From positions 1-64,000 of the forward strand of contig JAHAEW010000007.1 of assembly GCA_018374635.1 (NCBI GenBank): 64,000 nucleotides of DNA. The letters are read 5' to 3'. Made by a program: the position numbers and the translations under genes. The stretch is from Clostridiales bacterium. GTDB taxonomy: Bacteria > Bacillota > Clostridia > Oscillospirales > Oscillospiraceae. How positions within the stretch are numbered: the first letter of the stretch is position 1; every line of letters begins with the position of its first letter. This document shows, one piece after another, positions 1 to 7,190 of the stretch. A model generated the notes under the pieces. That model was not told where the DNA came from and searched no databases. It saw only the letters and a list, made by a program, of their open reading frames with translations.

Positions 1-130
1 CGGAGTGAACCCTGGCCGTCAGGCCGGGGCGAACGGTGCGGACTTTGACCCGACGAAGTGCGCGCAGCGGCCTGCATCCCCTCGAAAAAATGCTTGCATA
101 TTGCAAGGTTTTTCCCGTTTGAGTGCGTTT
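1..130 (+). repeat. Dispersed intergenic repeat, module A, copy 1
   Basis: Non-coding stretch beyond the end of the phosphoketolase gene. It carries the core CTGCATCCCCTCGAAAAAA then TGCTTGCAT, preceded by a segment (about 20-70) that matches the reverse complement of 44440-44520, including GGACTTTG and CCGACGAAGTGCGCGC. It is cut by the window edge, so its full length is unknown. No gene is seen in bases 1-183. Confidence 0.7.
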
Positions 131-183
131 ATCTGTTCCTGTCTCATGTGGACAGACGGCCGCTTGCTCCATCCCGGCGGCGA

Positions 184-2619
184 TCAATCGATCCCCTTGC
201 CGCCGTTCCACTTCCAGTCCCGGACCTCGGGCATGTCGATGCCGTTGGTGGTGATGTACTGCTTGTGCTCCACCAGCTTGTCCTTCATGAGCTGGATGAG
301 GAAGGAGCCCCGGTTGCCCAGCTGGGGCAGACGCTTGACCACGTCCTCCACCAGGTGGAAGCGGTCGATGTCGTTCTGGACCCGCATGTCAAAGGGCGTG
401 GTGATGGTGCCCTCCTCCTTGTAGCCGCGCACGTGGAGGCGCTTGTTATGGCGGCGGTAGGTGAGCTCGTGGATGAGGGTGGGGTAGCCGTGGAAGGCGA
501 AGATGATGGGCTTGTCCACCGTGAAGAGGGCGTCGTAGTCCTCGGCGGTCAGGCCGTGGGGGTGCTCCGTATGGGGCTGGAGCTTCATCAGGTCCACCAC
601 GTTGATGACCCGGATCTTGAGCTCCGGGAGATACTTGTGCAGGATGGTGACGGCGGCCAGGGTCTCCAGCGTGGGCGTCTCGCCGCAGCAGGCCATGACC
701 ACGTCGGGCTCGCACCCCTGGTCGTTGGAGGCCCACTGCCAGATGCCGATGCCGTGGGTGCAGTGCTTGATGGCCTCATCCATGGTGAGCCACTGGGGAC
801 GTGGGTGCTTGGAGGTGACCAGCACGTTCACATAGTTCCGGCTGCGGATGCAGTGGTCGAAGCAGGAGAGCAGGCAGTTCCCGTCCGGGGGGAGGTAGAG
901 GCGCACCACGTCGGCCTTCTTGTTGGCCACATGGTCCAGGAAGCCGGGATCCTGGTGGGTAAAACCGTTGTGGTCCTGCTGCCAGACGTTGGAGGAGAGG
1001 ATGTAGTTGAGAGAGGCGATGTCCTGCCGCCAGGGGAGCTGGGCGCAGACCTTGAGCCACTTGGCGTGCTGGGCGAACATGGAGTCCACGATGCGGATAA
1101 AGGCCTCGTAGCTGTTGAAGACGCCGTGGCGGCCGGTGAGGAGGTAGCCCTCCAGCCAGCCCTGACACATATGCTCGGAGAGCATGGAGTCCATGATGCG
1201 CCCGTCCGGAGAGAGAAATTCGTCCCGGTCGGTGCGCTCGGCGTTCCAGCAGCGGTTGGTCTCATGGAACACGGCGCCCAGCCGGTTGGACATGGTCTCA
1301 TCCGGACCAAAGACCCGGAAGTTGCGGGCCTCGGCGTTGAGCTTGAGGATGTCCCGGACGAATTTGCCCAGCTCGGTCATGTCCTCGCCCTTGACCTCGC
1401 CGGGGGCGGGGACCTCCACGGCGTACTCCCGGAAATCGGGGATGCGCAGGTCCCGCAGGAGCAGTCCGCCGTTGGCGTGGGGGTTGGCGCCCATGCGCCT
1501 CTCCCCCCTGGGGGCCAGGGCCTGGAGCTCGGGGATGAGGGTGCCGTTGCGGTCAAAGAGCTCCTCGGGATGGTAGCTCTTGAGCCAGTTTTCCAGCAGC
1601 TTCAGGTGCTCCGGGTGGTCCTCGCCGATGGAGATGGGCACCTGATGGGCACGGAAGGTCCCCTCCACCCGCAGGCCGTCCACCTCCTTGGGGCCGGTCC
1701 AGCCCTTGGGGGAGCGGAAGACGATCATGGGCCAGCGGGGACGGGTGGTGTCGCCGGTGGTGCGGGCGCTCTGCTGGATGCGGTCGATCTCCCGCACGGC
1801 CCAGTCCAGGGCGGCCGCCATCTGCTGGTGCATCTTGACCGGGTCGTCCCCCTCCACAAAACGGGGGGTCCAGCCGCAGCCCTTGAAGAAATCCTCCACC
1901 TCCTCGTGGGTGATGCGGGAGAAGATGGTGGGGTTGGAGATCTTGAAGCCGTTGAGGTGCAGGATGGGGAGCACCGCGCCGTCAATGACGGGGTTGAGGA
2001 ACTTGTTGGAGTGCCAGGCGGTGGCCAGGGGGCCGGTCTCGGCCTCGCCGTCGCCCACCACGCAGGCGGCGATGAGGGTGGGGTTATCCAGCACCGCGCC
2101 GAAGGCATGGGCCAGGGAATAGCCCAGCTCGCCCCCCTCATTGATGGAGCCGGGGGTCTCGGGGGCCACGTGGCTGGCAATGCCGCCGGGGAAGGAGAAC
2201 TGCTTGAAGAGCTTCTTCATTCCCTCCAGATCCTGGCTGATGTTGGGGTAGATCTCGCTGTAAGTACCCTCCAGATAGGTCTGGGCCACCATGGCGTTGC
2301 CCCCATGGCCCGGGCCGGAGAGGTAGATCATGTTGAGGTCATACTTGGTGATGATGCGGTTGAGGTGGGTGTAGATGAAATTCTGACCGGGCACCGTACC
2401 CCAGTGGCCCACAATGGTCTTTTTGAGGTGCTCGCTTTGCAGGGGTTTCCGGAGCAGGGGGTTATCCAGCAGATAGAGCTGTCCGGCGGCCAGATAATTG
2501 GCGGCGCGCCAATAGGCGTCGATCTTACGCAGCATGTCAGGGGTAAGGGGCCCCTTCTTTGACATGCGGGTGGATGTTTTAGCAACAGCTTTTGCTGTGG
2601 TTGCTGCCTTTCGAGCCAA
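184..2619 (-). CDS. xfp: Xylulose-5-phosphate/fructose-6-phosphate phosphoketolase
   Basis: Thiamine-diphosphate enzyme that uses phosphate to split xylulose-5-P (and often fructose-6-P) into acetyl-phosphate plus glyceraldehyde-3-P (or erythrose-4-P); cytosolic. The 811-aa length is typical of the family. Visible hallmarks are GHWGTVPGQNF, SGPGHGG, the ThDP/Mg motif GDGEAETGPLA and HLNGFKISNPT. The chosen start is TTG at 2617-2619, eight bases behind a perfect AAGGAGG. This gives a Lys/Ala-rich tail of about 18 residues before an internal Met (MSKKGPL) that would be the conventional N-terminus. Monocistronic, with its own strong promoter. It probably supplies acetyl-P for ATP and acetate formation. 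The family call is very secure; substrate preference cannot be read from the sequence. Confidence 0.97.
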   Translation of the reverse strand: MARKAATTAKAVAKTSTRMSKKGPLTPDMLRKIDAYWRAANYLAAGQLYLLDNPLLRKPLQSEHLKKTIVGHWGTVPGQNFIYTHLNRIITKYDLNMIYLSGPGHGGNAMVAQTYLEGTYSEIYPNISQDLEGMKKLFKQFSFPGGIASHVAPETPGSINEGGELGYSLAHAFGAVLDNPTLIAACVVGDGEAETGPLATAWHSNKFLNPVIDGAVLPILHLNGFKISNPTIFSRITHEEVEDFFKGCGWTPRFVEGDDPVKMHQQMAAALDWAVREIDRIQQSARTTGDTTRPRWPMIVFRSPKGWTGPKEVDGLRVEGTFRAHQVPISIGEDHPEHLKLLENWLKSYHPEELFDRNGTLIPELQALAPRGERRMGANPHANGGLLLRDLRIPDFREYAVEVPAPGEVKGEDMTELGKFVRDILKLNAEARNFRVFGPDETMSNRLGAVFHETNRCWNAERTDRDEFLSPDGRIMDSMLSEHMCQGWLEGYLLTGRHGVFNSYEAFIRIVDSMFAQHAKWLKVCAQLPWRQDIASLNYILSSNVWQQDHNGFTHQDPGFLDHVANKKADVVRLYLPPDGNCLLSCFDHCIRSRNYVNVLVTSKHPRPQWLTMDEAIKHCTHGIGIWQWASNDQGCEPDVVMACCGETPTLETLAAVTILHKYLPELKIRVINVVDLMKLQPHTEHPHGLTAEDYDALFTVDKPIIFAFHGYPTLIHELTYRRHNKRLHVRGYKEEGTITTPFDMRVQNDIDRFHLVEDVVKRLPQLGNRGSFLIQLMKDKLVEHKQYITTNGIDMPEVRDWKWNGGKGID

Positions 2620-2654
2620 GATAACGACCTCCTTATTTCGCTTATTACGCTGTT

Positions 2655-2682
2655 ATTATATGCTCAATTAAGAAAAAGTCAA
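2655..2682 (-). promoter_or_regulatory. Sigma-A promoter of xfp
   Basis: Reading leftward, TTGACT (2677-2682), a 16-bp spacer and a perfect TATAAT (2655-2660), about 35 bp before the TTG start of xfp. The AT-rich flank contrasts with the GC-rich surroundings. Confidence 0.8.
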
Positions 2683-2780
2683 GAAAAATGGATAAAGTTC
2701 ACGATTTAAAGAGGCGGATAAGGGAGAAAGGACGTAAAAAGTGCCCATAGAGCGGGGAAAATAGCGATGTCATATAAAGA

Positions 2781-2817
2781 CATGCCCCTTCCAACGCTCT
2801 GCGGAGGGAGGGGCATG
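2781..2817 (-). terminator. Hairpin terminator after the lipoprotein gene
   Basis: Inverted repeat CATGCCCCT (2781-2789) and AGGGGCATG (2809-2817) just past the stop of the leftward lipoprotein gene, followed in that direction by TCTTTA. The U-tract is weak. Confidence 0.5.
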
Positions 2818-2838
2818 GATGGCTCCGAGGGCAGGGGC

Positions 2839-3660
2839 TTATGCCGCATAGTTGGATTCGAGTACAAAGCCGGACAGGGGGAGCGCAGCGCCGTCATAGA
2901 CCACATCGGCCAGCAGCCGGGCGAAGTAGTGGGGTTCCTCCCAGCCGGACAGGCGCAGACCGATGCCGAATACTGCGGTGATGCGTCCGTTCTCTTCCCG
3001 GAAGTAGGTCTGTCCCTGAAAGGTGAGGGGCTGCCCCGGATCGGGGTCGGGCAGGTCCTCCAGATAGTAGAGGAGGGAGCTCTCACCCGCGGTGAGCGCC
3101 ACCGCCCCGGAGAGGGGATCAAATTGGTACTTGACCCTGTCCAGCAGGGCAGGCTCCCAATCCCCGGCCCGCAGGGCGGCGTCGGTCCAGCCGCCCTCCT
3201 CCGGGCGGTAGAGGTGCAGCTCAAAGATGTGCTGGTCGGCGGTGTTCAAGGTCAGGTAGTTGACGGCCAGCTCGGAGGAGCCGTCCCCGTCAAAATCCGC
3301 CCACCACAGATCGGGGAGGCGGGGAGACTCGTCCGGGAGAAAACGCTGTTCAAAGGGGAAGAGGTCCTCCCCCTGCCGCAGGATCACCCCGCCGCCCAGG
3401 TCCGGATGGAGCCCGTAGAGAATGAGTCCGGCCTCGGGGACCTGGCCCAGAAGGAGGGCGCAGGGGCCGTCTGCGGCGAGAAAGGCATCCAGATCGGAGA
3501 CGGCGCACCCCTCCAGGGTCTCCGCGGTCAGGGGAGCGTCCTGGGCTGGGGCGGACGGAGAAGACACCGCCGGGAAGCTGCTCGGAGGCGTGGGAGCGGC
3601 GCAGGAGGCGAGCAGGAGCAGGGAGGCGCTCAGGCAGAGAAGAGAATGACGCAAGTACAA
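2839..3660 (-). CDS. Predicted lipoprotein with an FG-GAP-like Asp loop
   Basis: 273 aa. A short N-terminal hydrophobic segment ends in a lipobox (LLLASC), so the mature protein should be lipid-anchored outside the membrane. A Pro/Ser-rich linker follows. Near residue 120 the segment DFDGDGSSELAV resembles the calcium-binding loops of FG-GAP/VCBS propellers, although only one copy is seen. The start is TTG behind GTGAGGTTGA; no better in-frame ATG exists. It lies between xfp and the MATE gene, about 30 bp from the latter, so it may be the second gene of that transcript. Function is not recognised. Confidence 0.7.
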   Translation of the reverse strand: MYLRHSLLCLSASLLLLASCAAPTPPSSFPAVSSPSAPAQDAPLTAETLEGCAVSDLDAFLAADGPCALLLGQVPEAGLILYGLHPDLGGGVILRQGEDLFPFEQRFLPDESPRLPDLWWADFDGDGSSELAVNYLTLNTADQHIFELHLYRPEEGGWTDAALRAGDWEPALLDRVKYQFDPLSGAVALTAGESSLLYYLEDLPDPDPGQPLTFQGQTYFREENGRITAVFGIGLRLSGWEEPHYFARLLADVVYDGAALPLSGFVLESNYAA

Positions 3661-3690
3661 ATCAACCTCACAATCCAGAAAAGACGGGCG

Positions 3691-5049
3691 TTATGGCTGG
3701 AGGGGGACCGCGTCGATTTTCGTCTTGGAAAACCAGCGGTACAGCGCCAGCGCGCCGATGCAGGGGAGGACTTCAGCGATCACAAAGGCGTACCAGACGG
3801 CGCCTGAGCCCGCCAGAAAGCCCAGAAGCAGGGCCAGGGGAAAGATCAGGATGACCTGCCGCAGCAGGCTAAGGCCCAGGCTGAGGGAGGGCGCGCCCAG
3901 TGCCTGGAAGGCCGAACTGAGCAGAATAGAGATCCCGGCGGGCAGGAAGGAGAGGCACAGGATGCGCAGGGCGGGGATCCCGGCGGCCAGGGTGGCGGCG
4001 TCGGCGTCAAAGAAGCCCAGCAGCGCCCCGGGGAAGAGGAGAAAGACCGCCGTCCCCAGCAGCAGGATGCCCCCGCCGATCCACAGGGCGAAATGGATGG
4101 CCTCCCGGATGCGGTCGGGGCGCTTGGCCCCGTAGTTGTAGCTGACAATGGGGGTGAGGCCGTTGTTCATGCCGAAGATGGGCATGAACACGAAGGACTG
4201 CACCTTGAAATAGGCCCCCATGATAAACACGCCGGTATCCGAGAAGAGGGCCAGGATCTTATTGGTCCCCAGGGTCATGATGGTAAAGAGGGACTGCATC
4301 GCGATGGCGGGCAGTCCGATGCGGTAGATGTCGGCCACGATGGCCCGCCGGGGACGGAATCCCCGGAAGGAGACGTGGACGATGGAGCTGCGCCCCACCA
4401 TGACCAGGCCGATAATCATGCCAACCATCTGCCCAAGACCGGTGGCGATGGCCGCGCCGGCCACCTCCAGGCGGGGGAAGCCCAGCAGGCCGAAGATCAG
4501 GATGGGGTCCAGGATCAGATTGACGATGGCCCCCACGCCCTGGATCACCATGGGGCCGATGGAATTGCCGCTGGCCTGGAGGACCCGCTCGGCGGCAAAC
4601 TGCATACAGGAACCCAGAGAGAACAGCACCACGATGCGCAGGTAGGTCACGCCGTACTCGATCACCCGGGGCACATCGGAGTAGAGCTCCAGAAACGGGC
4701 GGGCAAAGAGCGTGCCCAGGGTGAGAAAGACCACCCAGCACAGAAAGTAGAGAAAATAGCCGTGGCAGGCCACGGAGCTTGCCTCCTCAGGCCGCCTCTG
4801 CCCCAGGCGGCGGGAGAGCATGGTGTTCACGCCCACGCCGGTGCCGGCCTGGATGGCGGTGATCAGGCTCTGCACCGGAAAGGCCAGGGAGAGGGCCACA
4901 AAGGCGTCGTTGTTGAGCTGGGCCACAAACATGCTGTCCACCATGTTGTAGAGGGCCTGGACCAGCATGGAGAGCATCATGGGCCAGGACATGGTGAGCA
5001 GCAGGGGACGGACGGGCATGACGCCCATCTTGTTTTCGGTGGGGGACAA
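3691..5049 (-). CDS. MATE family multidrug/Na+ antiporter
   Basis: Polytopic membrane exporter, 452 aa with about 12 hydrophobic segments and two homologous halves. Visible motifs include PMMLSMLVQALYNMVDSMFV in TM1 and the family-typical ILDPILIFGLLGFP. MATE proteins expel cationic drugs or metabolites in exchange for Na+ or H+. The frame stays open upstream to an ATG at 5103, but that ATG lies inside the terminator hairpin of the leader. The likely start is TTG at 5047-5049, eight bases after GGAAAGGAGG. The leader carries a strong promoter and a terminator hairpin, so expression is probably controlled by attenuation. The substrate cannot be predicted. Confidence 0.9.
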   Translation of the reverse strand: MSPTENKMGVMPVRPLLLTMSWPMMLSMLVQALYNMVDSMFVAQLNNDAFVALSLAFPVQSLITAIQAGTGVGVNTMLSRRLGQRRPEEASSVACHGYFLYFLCWVVFLTLGTLFARPFLELYSDVPRVIEYGVTYLRIVVLFSLGSCMQFAAERVLQASGNSIGPMVIQGVGAIVNLILDPILIFGLLGFPRLEVAGAAIATGLGQMVGMIIGLVMVGRSSIVHVSFRGFRPRRAIVADIYRIGLPAIAMQSLFTIMTLGTNKILALFSDTGVFIMGAYFKVQSFVFMPIFGMNNGLTPIVSYNYGAKRPDRIREAIHFALWIGGGILLLGTAVFLLFPGALLGFFDADAATLAAGIPALRILCLSFLPAGISILLSSAFQALGAPSLSLGLSLLRQVILIFPLALLLGFLAGSGAVWYAFVIAEVLPCIGALALYRWFSKTKIDAVPLQP

Positions 5050-5083
5050 GGGGGGAGCCTCCTTTCCATTGGGACAGATAGAC

Positions 5084-5118
5084 AAAAACAGCGGGCTTTC
5101 CATGGGAAAACCCGCTGT
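5084..5118 (-). terminator. Intrinsic terminator inside the MATE leader (attenuator)
   Basis: Leftward stem ACAGCGGGTTTTC/GAAAGCCCGCTGT (arms 5106-5118 and 5088-5100, one mismatch) followed by TTTTT. It lies about 75 nt after the transcription start and about 35 nt before the TTG start of the exporter gene. A terminator between promoter and gene implies conditional read-through. Confidence 0.75.
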
Positions 5119-5133
5119 CCGGCTGCTGTCACA

Positions 5134-5172
5134 GGCTGTGCGGGGGGACGACGGGACAAAATCAGCACAGCC
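5134..5172 (-). promoter_or_regulatory. Upstream leader stem-loop of the MATE gene
   Basis: Perfect 8-bp stem GGCTGTGC/GCACAGCC (5165-5172 with 5134-5141) closing a 23-nt G/C-rich loop. It lies just after the promoter and before the terminator hairpin. It could be the sensing part of a riboswitch-like leader. I do not recognise a known class (no guanidine-I/ykkC signature seen). Confidence 0.5.
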
Positions 5173-5192
5173 GCTATTGAATTTATGCGTTT

Positions 5193-5221
5193 ATTATAGA
5201 GCAAAAAGGAGGAAAAGTCAA
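5193..5221 (-). promoter_or_regulatory. Sigma-A promoter of the MATE gene
   Basis: TTGACT (5216-5221), 17-bp spacer, TATAAT (5193-5198) reading leftward. This puts the 5' end near 5186, leaving a structured leader of about 140 nt before the coding start. Confidence 0.8.
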
Positions 5222-5307
5222 CCAGAAAGACCTCTGAAGAGAAACCGAAATAGAAGGCGGCCGCTTGCCGGACCAACCTGGGGTCGTATCCCTGCCCTGT
5301 CCGGGGG

Positions 5308-5850
5308 TTACGGCACCTGGCGATGGGTGAAGCTGCCGTCTCCCGTACAGACAGCTCGGATATAATCGCAGGGATGAGCTGTTTTCTCATCGACGATGAG
5401 CCATTCACCGTCAATTTTCTCCACACAAAAGAGGCTCATATTCAGCGATTTACCAGCCTCCATCCGCAGGCCGGTCGGCGGTCCGTACAGGCTGTATGCA
5501 GAATTGGTGCCTGTAAAATAGTAACGCATCCAGACCTCGTACCGGTCTCCCTTGGGCATGGCGAAAATCTCTTCAATATTTACCCTCAGATCCGGAAAGG
5601 CGGCGCACAAATTCAACAGATCCTGCTTGACCGCCGGAATCCCTTTTAAAATAAAGCCGTTTTCCCGAAAGACCTCAATGTTATCTGCGTAGATGTCGTA
5701 AACACATCCAAACATCTTGTGGTTGTAAATAAATTCCCAGAAGCCTTTCAGATATGCGCACAAGGAGGCTCCGTCACACACCTCGATGCTGCAGATCTTC
5801 ATCTCGTGGGCATGGAGCGCATCCGCACGCTCAAAGCAGATCATCGACAT
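5308..5850 (-). CDS. NTF2/SnoaL-like fold protein (tandem copy 1)
   Basis: 180 aa, soluble, no signal peptide. The pattern of a helical N-terminus (residues 25-60, with FIYNHKMFGCVYDIYADNI) followed by curved-sheet strands (YEVWMRYYFTGT, GEWLIVDEKTA) is typical of SnoaL-like/NTF2-fold proteins, which act as small-molecule isomerases, hydrolases or binding proteins. Start ATG follows GAGGAGGG at good spacing. It lies 138 bp downstream of a related gene in the same direction. Substrate unknown; the fold call is from pattern only. Confidence 0.7.
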   Translation of the reverse strand: MSMICFERADALHAHEMKICSIEVCDGASLCAYLKGFWEFIYNHKMFGCVYDIYADNIEVFRENGFILKGIPAVKQDLLNLCAAFPDLRVNIEEIFAMPKGDRYEVWMRYYFTGTNSAYSLYGPPTGLRMEAGKSLNMSLFCVEKIDGEWLIVDEKTAHPCDYIRAVCTGDGSFTHRQVP

Positions 5851-5988
5851 GGTTCAACCCTCCTCGCTGTCTTCCGGGACAGGTTCTGTCACGAACGGTG
5901 CATCCGCATCACCACTTGGTACAGGCGATGCCATGTCTAGGACCGTCTTACAAAAAGGTCTGGCGCCGGCTTTCCTGCGGCGGAGACG

Positions 5989-6480
5989 TTATTCACCGTA
6001 GCAGAGGAACTCGTCCGTAATGACCCAGCGGCCATTGACTTTATTGACAAAACACTCACAGAACGACCAGTCCTCCCCGCCGAGGAAGGCACTTCCGTCG
6101 CCCAAACCGGCAGAAGAAACACTGTCCTTCACAAAAACGCCCCGCTTGGTGGTGACCTGACCAAAATGATAACCGTGCTCCGGGTCGCCCGTGCAGGTGA
6201 TATTGAAAAATTCAAACCTGTTTTGGCTGAAAGCGGGCAGCGCGGGCAGAGTGTGCTCTTCCGTCACGGCGACGCCGCCAACGAACTTCTCCGCGCCCTC
6301 ATGATTCAGTGTAGTGTGATCACAGTAGTAGTCATAGACCAATCCGGCCTGGTGATGGGTCCAGATCAGTTTGGTGTAGACCCCAAACAGCTTTGCGACT
6401 TCCTCAGGCGTCTCCAGTTTGCAGTTGTAATAATACTCCTCCAGCGCACGCCTTTCTGCCAGTACTTCTTTTCTTCCCAT
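5989..6480 (-). CDS. NTF2/SnoaL-like fold protein (tandem copy 2)
   Basis: 163 aa. It shares layout with the next gene: an early helix pair, LVYDYYCDHTTLNHEG in the position of the other copy's VYDIYADNIEV, and a closing VNGRWVITDEFLCYGE that mirrors IDGEWLIVDEKTAHP. This points to an old duplication rather than two unrelated genes. Start ATG has AAAAGAGGC upstream. An 18-bp perfect palindrome sits about 50 bp upstream and may be an operator. No catalytic residue can be assigned. Confidence 0.7.
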   Translation of the reverse strand: MGRKEVLAERRALEEYYYNCKLETPEEVAKLFGVYTKLIWTHHQAGLVYDYYCDHTTLNHEGAEKFVGGVAVTEEHTLPALPAFSQNRFEFFNITCTGDPEHGYHFGQVTTKRGVFVKDSVSSAGLGDGSAFLGGEDWSFCECFVNKVNGRWVITDEFLCYGE

Positions 6481-6526
6481 GCTCAGCGCCTCTTTTCCGT
6501 ATATTTTTACTGGAATACAGGGGTGG

Positions 6527-6544
6527 ACGATATAGCTATATCGT
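6527..6544. promoter_or_regulatory. 18-bp perfect palindrome, candidate operator
   Basis: ACGATATAGCTATATCGT is identical to its reverse complement and is flanked by GG and AGG. It lies between the leftward NTF2-like gene and a rightward gene stub that starts at 6562. Length and symmetry fit a dimeric regulator site. No T-tract follows, so it is not a terminator. Confidence 0.5.
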
Positions 6545-6561
6545 AGGAGCGTCCAGGAGGA

Positions 6562-6660
6562 ATGTCAATGGAATTTCTTCAAAATGAGCGCCTGTTTTCT
6601 GTGCCGCCGGAAGATCAAATTCGGGTTTGGGAGCACGCCGCACGGCGGGCCGGGCCTAGA
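6562..6660 (+). pseudogene. 5' stub of a rightward gene
   Basis: An ATG sits directly behind a good CAGGAGGA site and encodes MSMEFLQNERLFSVPPEDQ and about a dozen more residues. The frame then runs into sequence antisense to the leftward GNAT gene. The beginning looks like a real translation start, but no family is recognised after it. It may be the truncated head of a lost gene. Confidence 0.3.
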
Positions 6661-7189
6661 GCGCCCTGGTATAGCGCAGGTCCACACAGACCATATCGTG
6701 GGGAAAGGGGATGTCCTTGTGAGTGCCGTCCCAGGCGAAGCCGTGGCGGGCGTAAAACCGGCGGGCGCGCTCGTTTTCCTTCAGGACCAGCACGAAGCAG
6801 GAGGAGAAGCCGTCCGCCTTCAGGCGGCGGAGGGTCTCCTCCATCAGCATGGAGCCGCAGCCCCGGCCGATCTCGGCGGGCTCGGCATAGAAGGAGCACA
6901 CCTCGCCCCAGCCGGAGTAGGCCGCCTCCCCCGGCAGGGAGAGCCGCGCGGGGCCGTAAGTGCAGCAGGCCGCCGGAGCGTCCCCCCGGCAGAGGAGCAG
7001 TCCGCGGCGCCGCCCAGTGCGGTAGTCCTCCCGAAAGAGGGGGACCCAGTGGTCCTCGGTGATGACGTCCCGCAGGTAGTCATCGGGGACATAGCCGGGG
7101 TAGGTGTCGTGCCAGCCCCGGGCATGGATGGCGCTCATGGCACGGAAGTGTTCCTCCGTGCAGGCGTCCACAAAGTGCAGCCCCTCCAT
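6656..7189 (-). CDS. GNAT family N-acetyltransferase
   Basis: 177 aa. It has the acetyl-CoA-binding signature GRGCGSMLMEETLRRLKADG (Arg/Gln-x-x-Gly-x-Gly/Ala type) at about residues 108-127 and the late NERARRFYARHGF segment of motif B. This fold transfers acetyl groups to amines; the acceptor is unknown. It begins one base after the stop of the activase partner gene, with a GGAGG in that gene's last codons, so it is translationally coupled as the third gene of the activase operon. It may act on a product of that operon or simply be co-transcribed. Confidence 0.88.
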   Translation of the reverse strand: MEGLHFVDACTEEHFRAMSAIHARGWHDTYPGYVPDDYLRDVITEDHWVPLFREDYRTGRRRGLLLCRGDAPAACCTYGPARLSLPGEAAYSGWGEVCSFYAEPAEIGRGCGSMLMEETLRRLKADGFSSCFVLVLKENERARRFYARHGFAWDGTHKDIPFPHDMVCVDLRYTRAL

Positions 7190-7190
7190 C

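Noticed and set aside
58..2562. 834-codon plus-strand ORF opposite the phosphoketolase gene
   Set aside because: Shadow frame from high GC3; the minus strand encodes a clear full-length phosphoketolase with promoter and ribosome site.
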